DNA of 64,000 nucleotides from Halomonas sp. SpR8. Its GTDB lineage: Bacteria > Pseudomonadota > Gammaproteobacteria > Pseudomonadales > Halomonadaceae. Each line of letters begins with the position of its first letter. The stretch's first letter is position 1. The stretch is taken from positions 372,001 to 436,000 of the forward strand of contig NZ_JAUAMC010000003.1 in NCBI RefSeq assembly GCF_031010195.1, in the 5' to 3' direction. The position numbers and the translations under genes were made by a program. Positions 63,824 to 64,000 of the stretch are shown in pieces. A model generated the notes under the pieces. It was not told where the DNA came from and ran no database searches. It was given only the letters and a program-made list of their open reading frames with translations.

Positions 63824-64000
63824 TTAAACAGGTTTGATGTTAGAAGCCTGAAGGCCTTTTTTACCCTGAGTGACGTCGAAGGAAACCTTCTGGCCGTCTT
63901 GCAGGGATTTGAAGCCTTCTGCCTGAATTTCTGAGAAATGCGCGAACAGGTCGTCGCCATTGTCGTCAGGAGAAATAAAGCCAAAACCTTTAGTGTCGTT
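63824..64000 (-). CDS. Cold-shock protein (CspA family), 5' end outside window
   Basis: The last 58 codons and the stop of a CspA-type RNA chaperone. The visible part starts [20 protein letters not shown], containing RNP1 (KGFGFI) and RNP2 (DLFAHF), and ends [14 protein letters not shown]. Only about nine N-terminal residues should be missing. A terminator follows on the minus strand. Csp proteins melt mRNA structure in cold or stress. Confidence 0.97.
   Translation of the reverse strand, partial: NDTKGFGFISPDDNGDDLFAHFSEIQAEGFKSLQDGQKVSFDVTQGKKGLQASNIKPV

Overview
The window looks like a chromosomal segment of a moderately halophilic gammaproteobacterium, most likely Halomonadaceae (Halomonas/Vreelandella type). 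This is inferred from the gene set: split AruF/AruG arginine succinyltransferase, FabV, RibH2-type lumazine synthase and a complex I-like antiporter operon. No rRNA, tRNA, CRISPR array, insertion sequence or prophage was recognised.

Positions 1-13.1 kb form an accessory patchwork on both strands. It holds a truncated amidase, several regulators (LysR, WYL, MarR), GNAT acetyltransferases, a glutathione S-transferase, BluB, a flavodoxin-fold quinone reductase, PhzF, an EamA exporter with an NAD(P)-binding protein, and DUF523. Three genes are visibly broken: a LysR gene reduced to its two ends (6335-6477), a LysR gene with an extra base in a G7 run (6502-7417), and an alpha/beta hydrolase with a stop codon and an internal deletion (12493-13118). 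A YhfG-Fic toxin-antitoxin pair follows at 13.3-14.1 kb.

Positions 14.1-21.4 kb carry an arginine succinyltransferase operon in the order aruC-aruF-aruG-astD-astB, with overlapping genes and a GlxA/ArgR-like AraC regulator upstream. astE is not in the window. Positions 21.6-33.2 kb are mostly housekeeping or stress genes: fabV, glutathione peroxidase, a LysE-type exporter, a YebC-type regulator, MscS with an unrecognised 385-residue partner, Nudix, an MDR reductase, an ABC exporter and an AbrB-type membrane protein. An FMN riboswitch precedes ribH at 33.4-34.1 kb.

Positions 34.2-47.9 kb form a sugar-alcohol utilisation island. A PfkB kinase, an RbsABC-like transporter with a DUF2291 protein, and an erythritol/L-threitol-type dehydrogenase make one minus-strand unit. 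RpiB-like isomerase, DhaK-DhaL kinase and SorC regulator make a second. Divergent transaldolase and transketolase complete the route. Together they would import a polyol, oxidise it to a ketose, phosphorylate and isomerise it (probably to erythrose 4-phosphate), and feed it into the pentose phosphate pathway.

Positions 47.9-64 kb hold a RIO kinase, DbpA helicase, YbaK, a DUF3008 protein, a CDF protein, LysR, PIN-PhoH and a BrkB protein. Next comes a four-gene operon of complex I/Mrp-like membrane subunits (55.6-61.0 kb), which is the best candidate here for an undescribed system. An esterase, an SLC13-type permease and a truncated cold-shock gene end the window. Short tandem duplications of 11-24 bp recur in many of the intergenic gaps.
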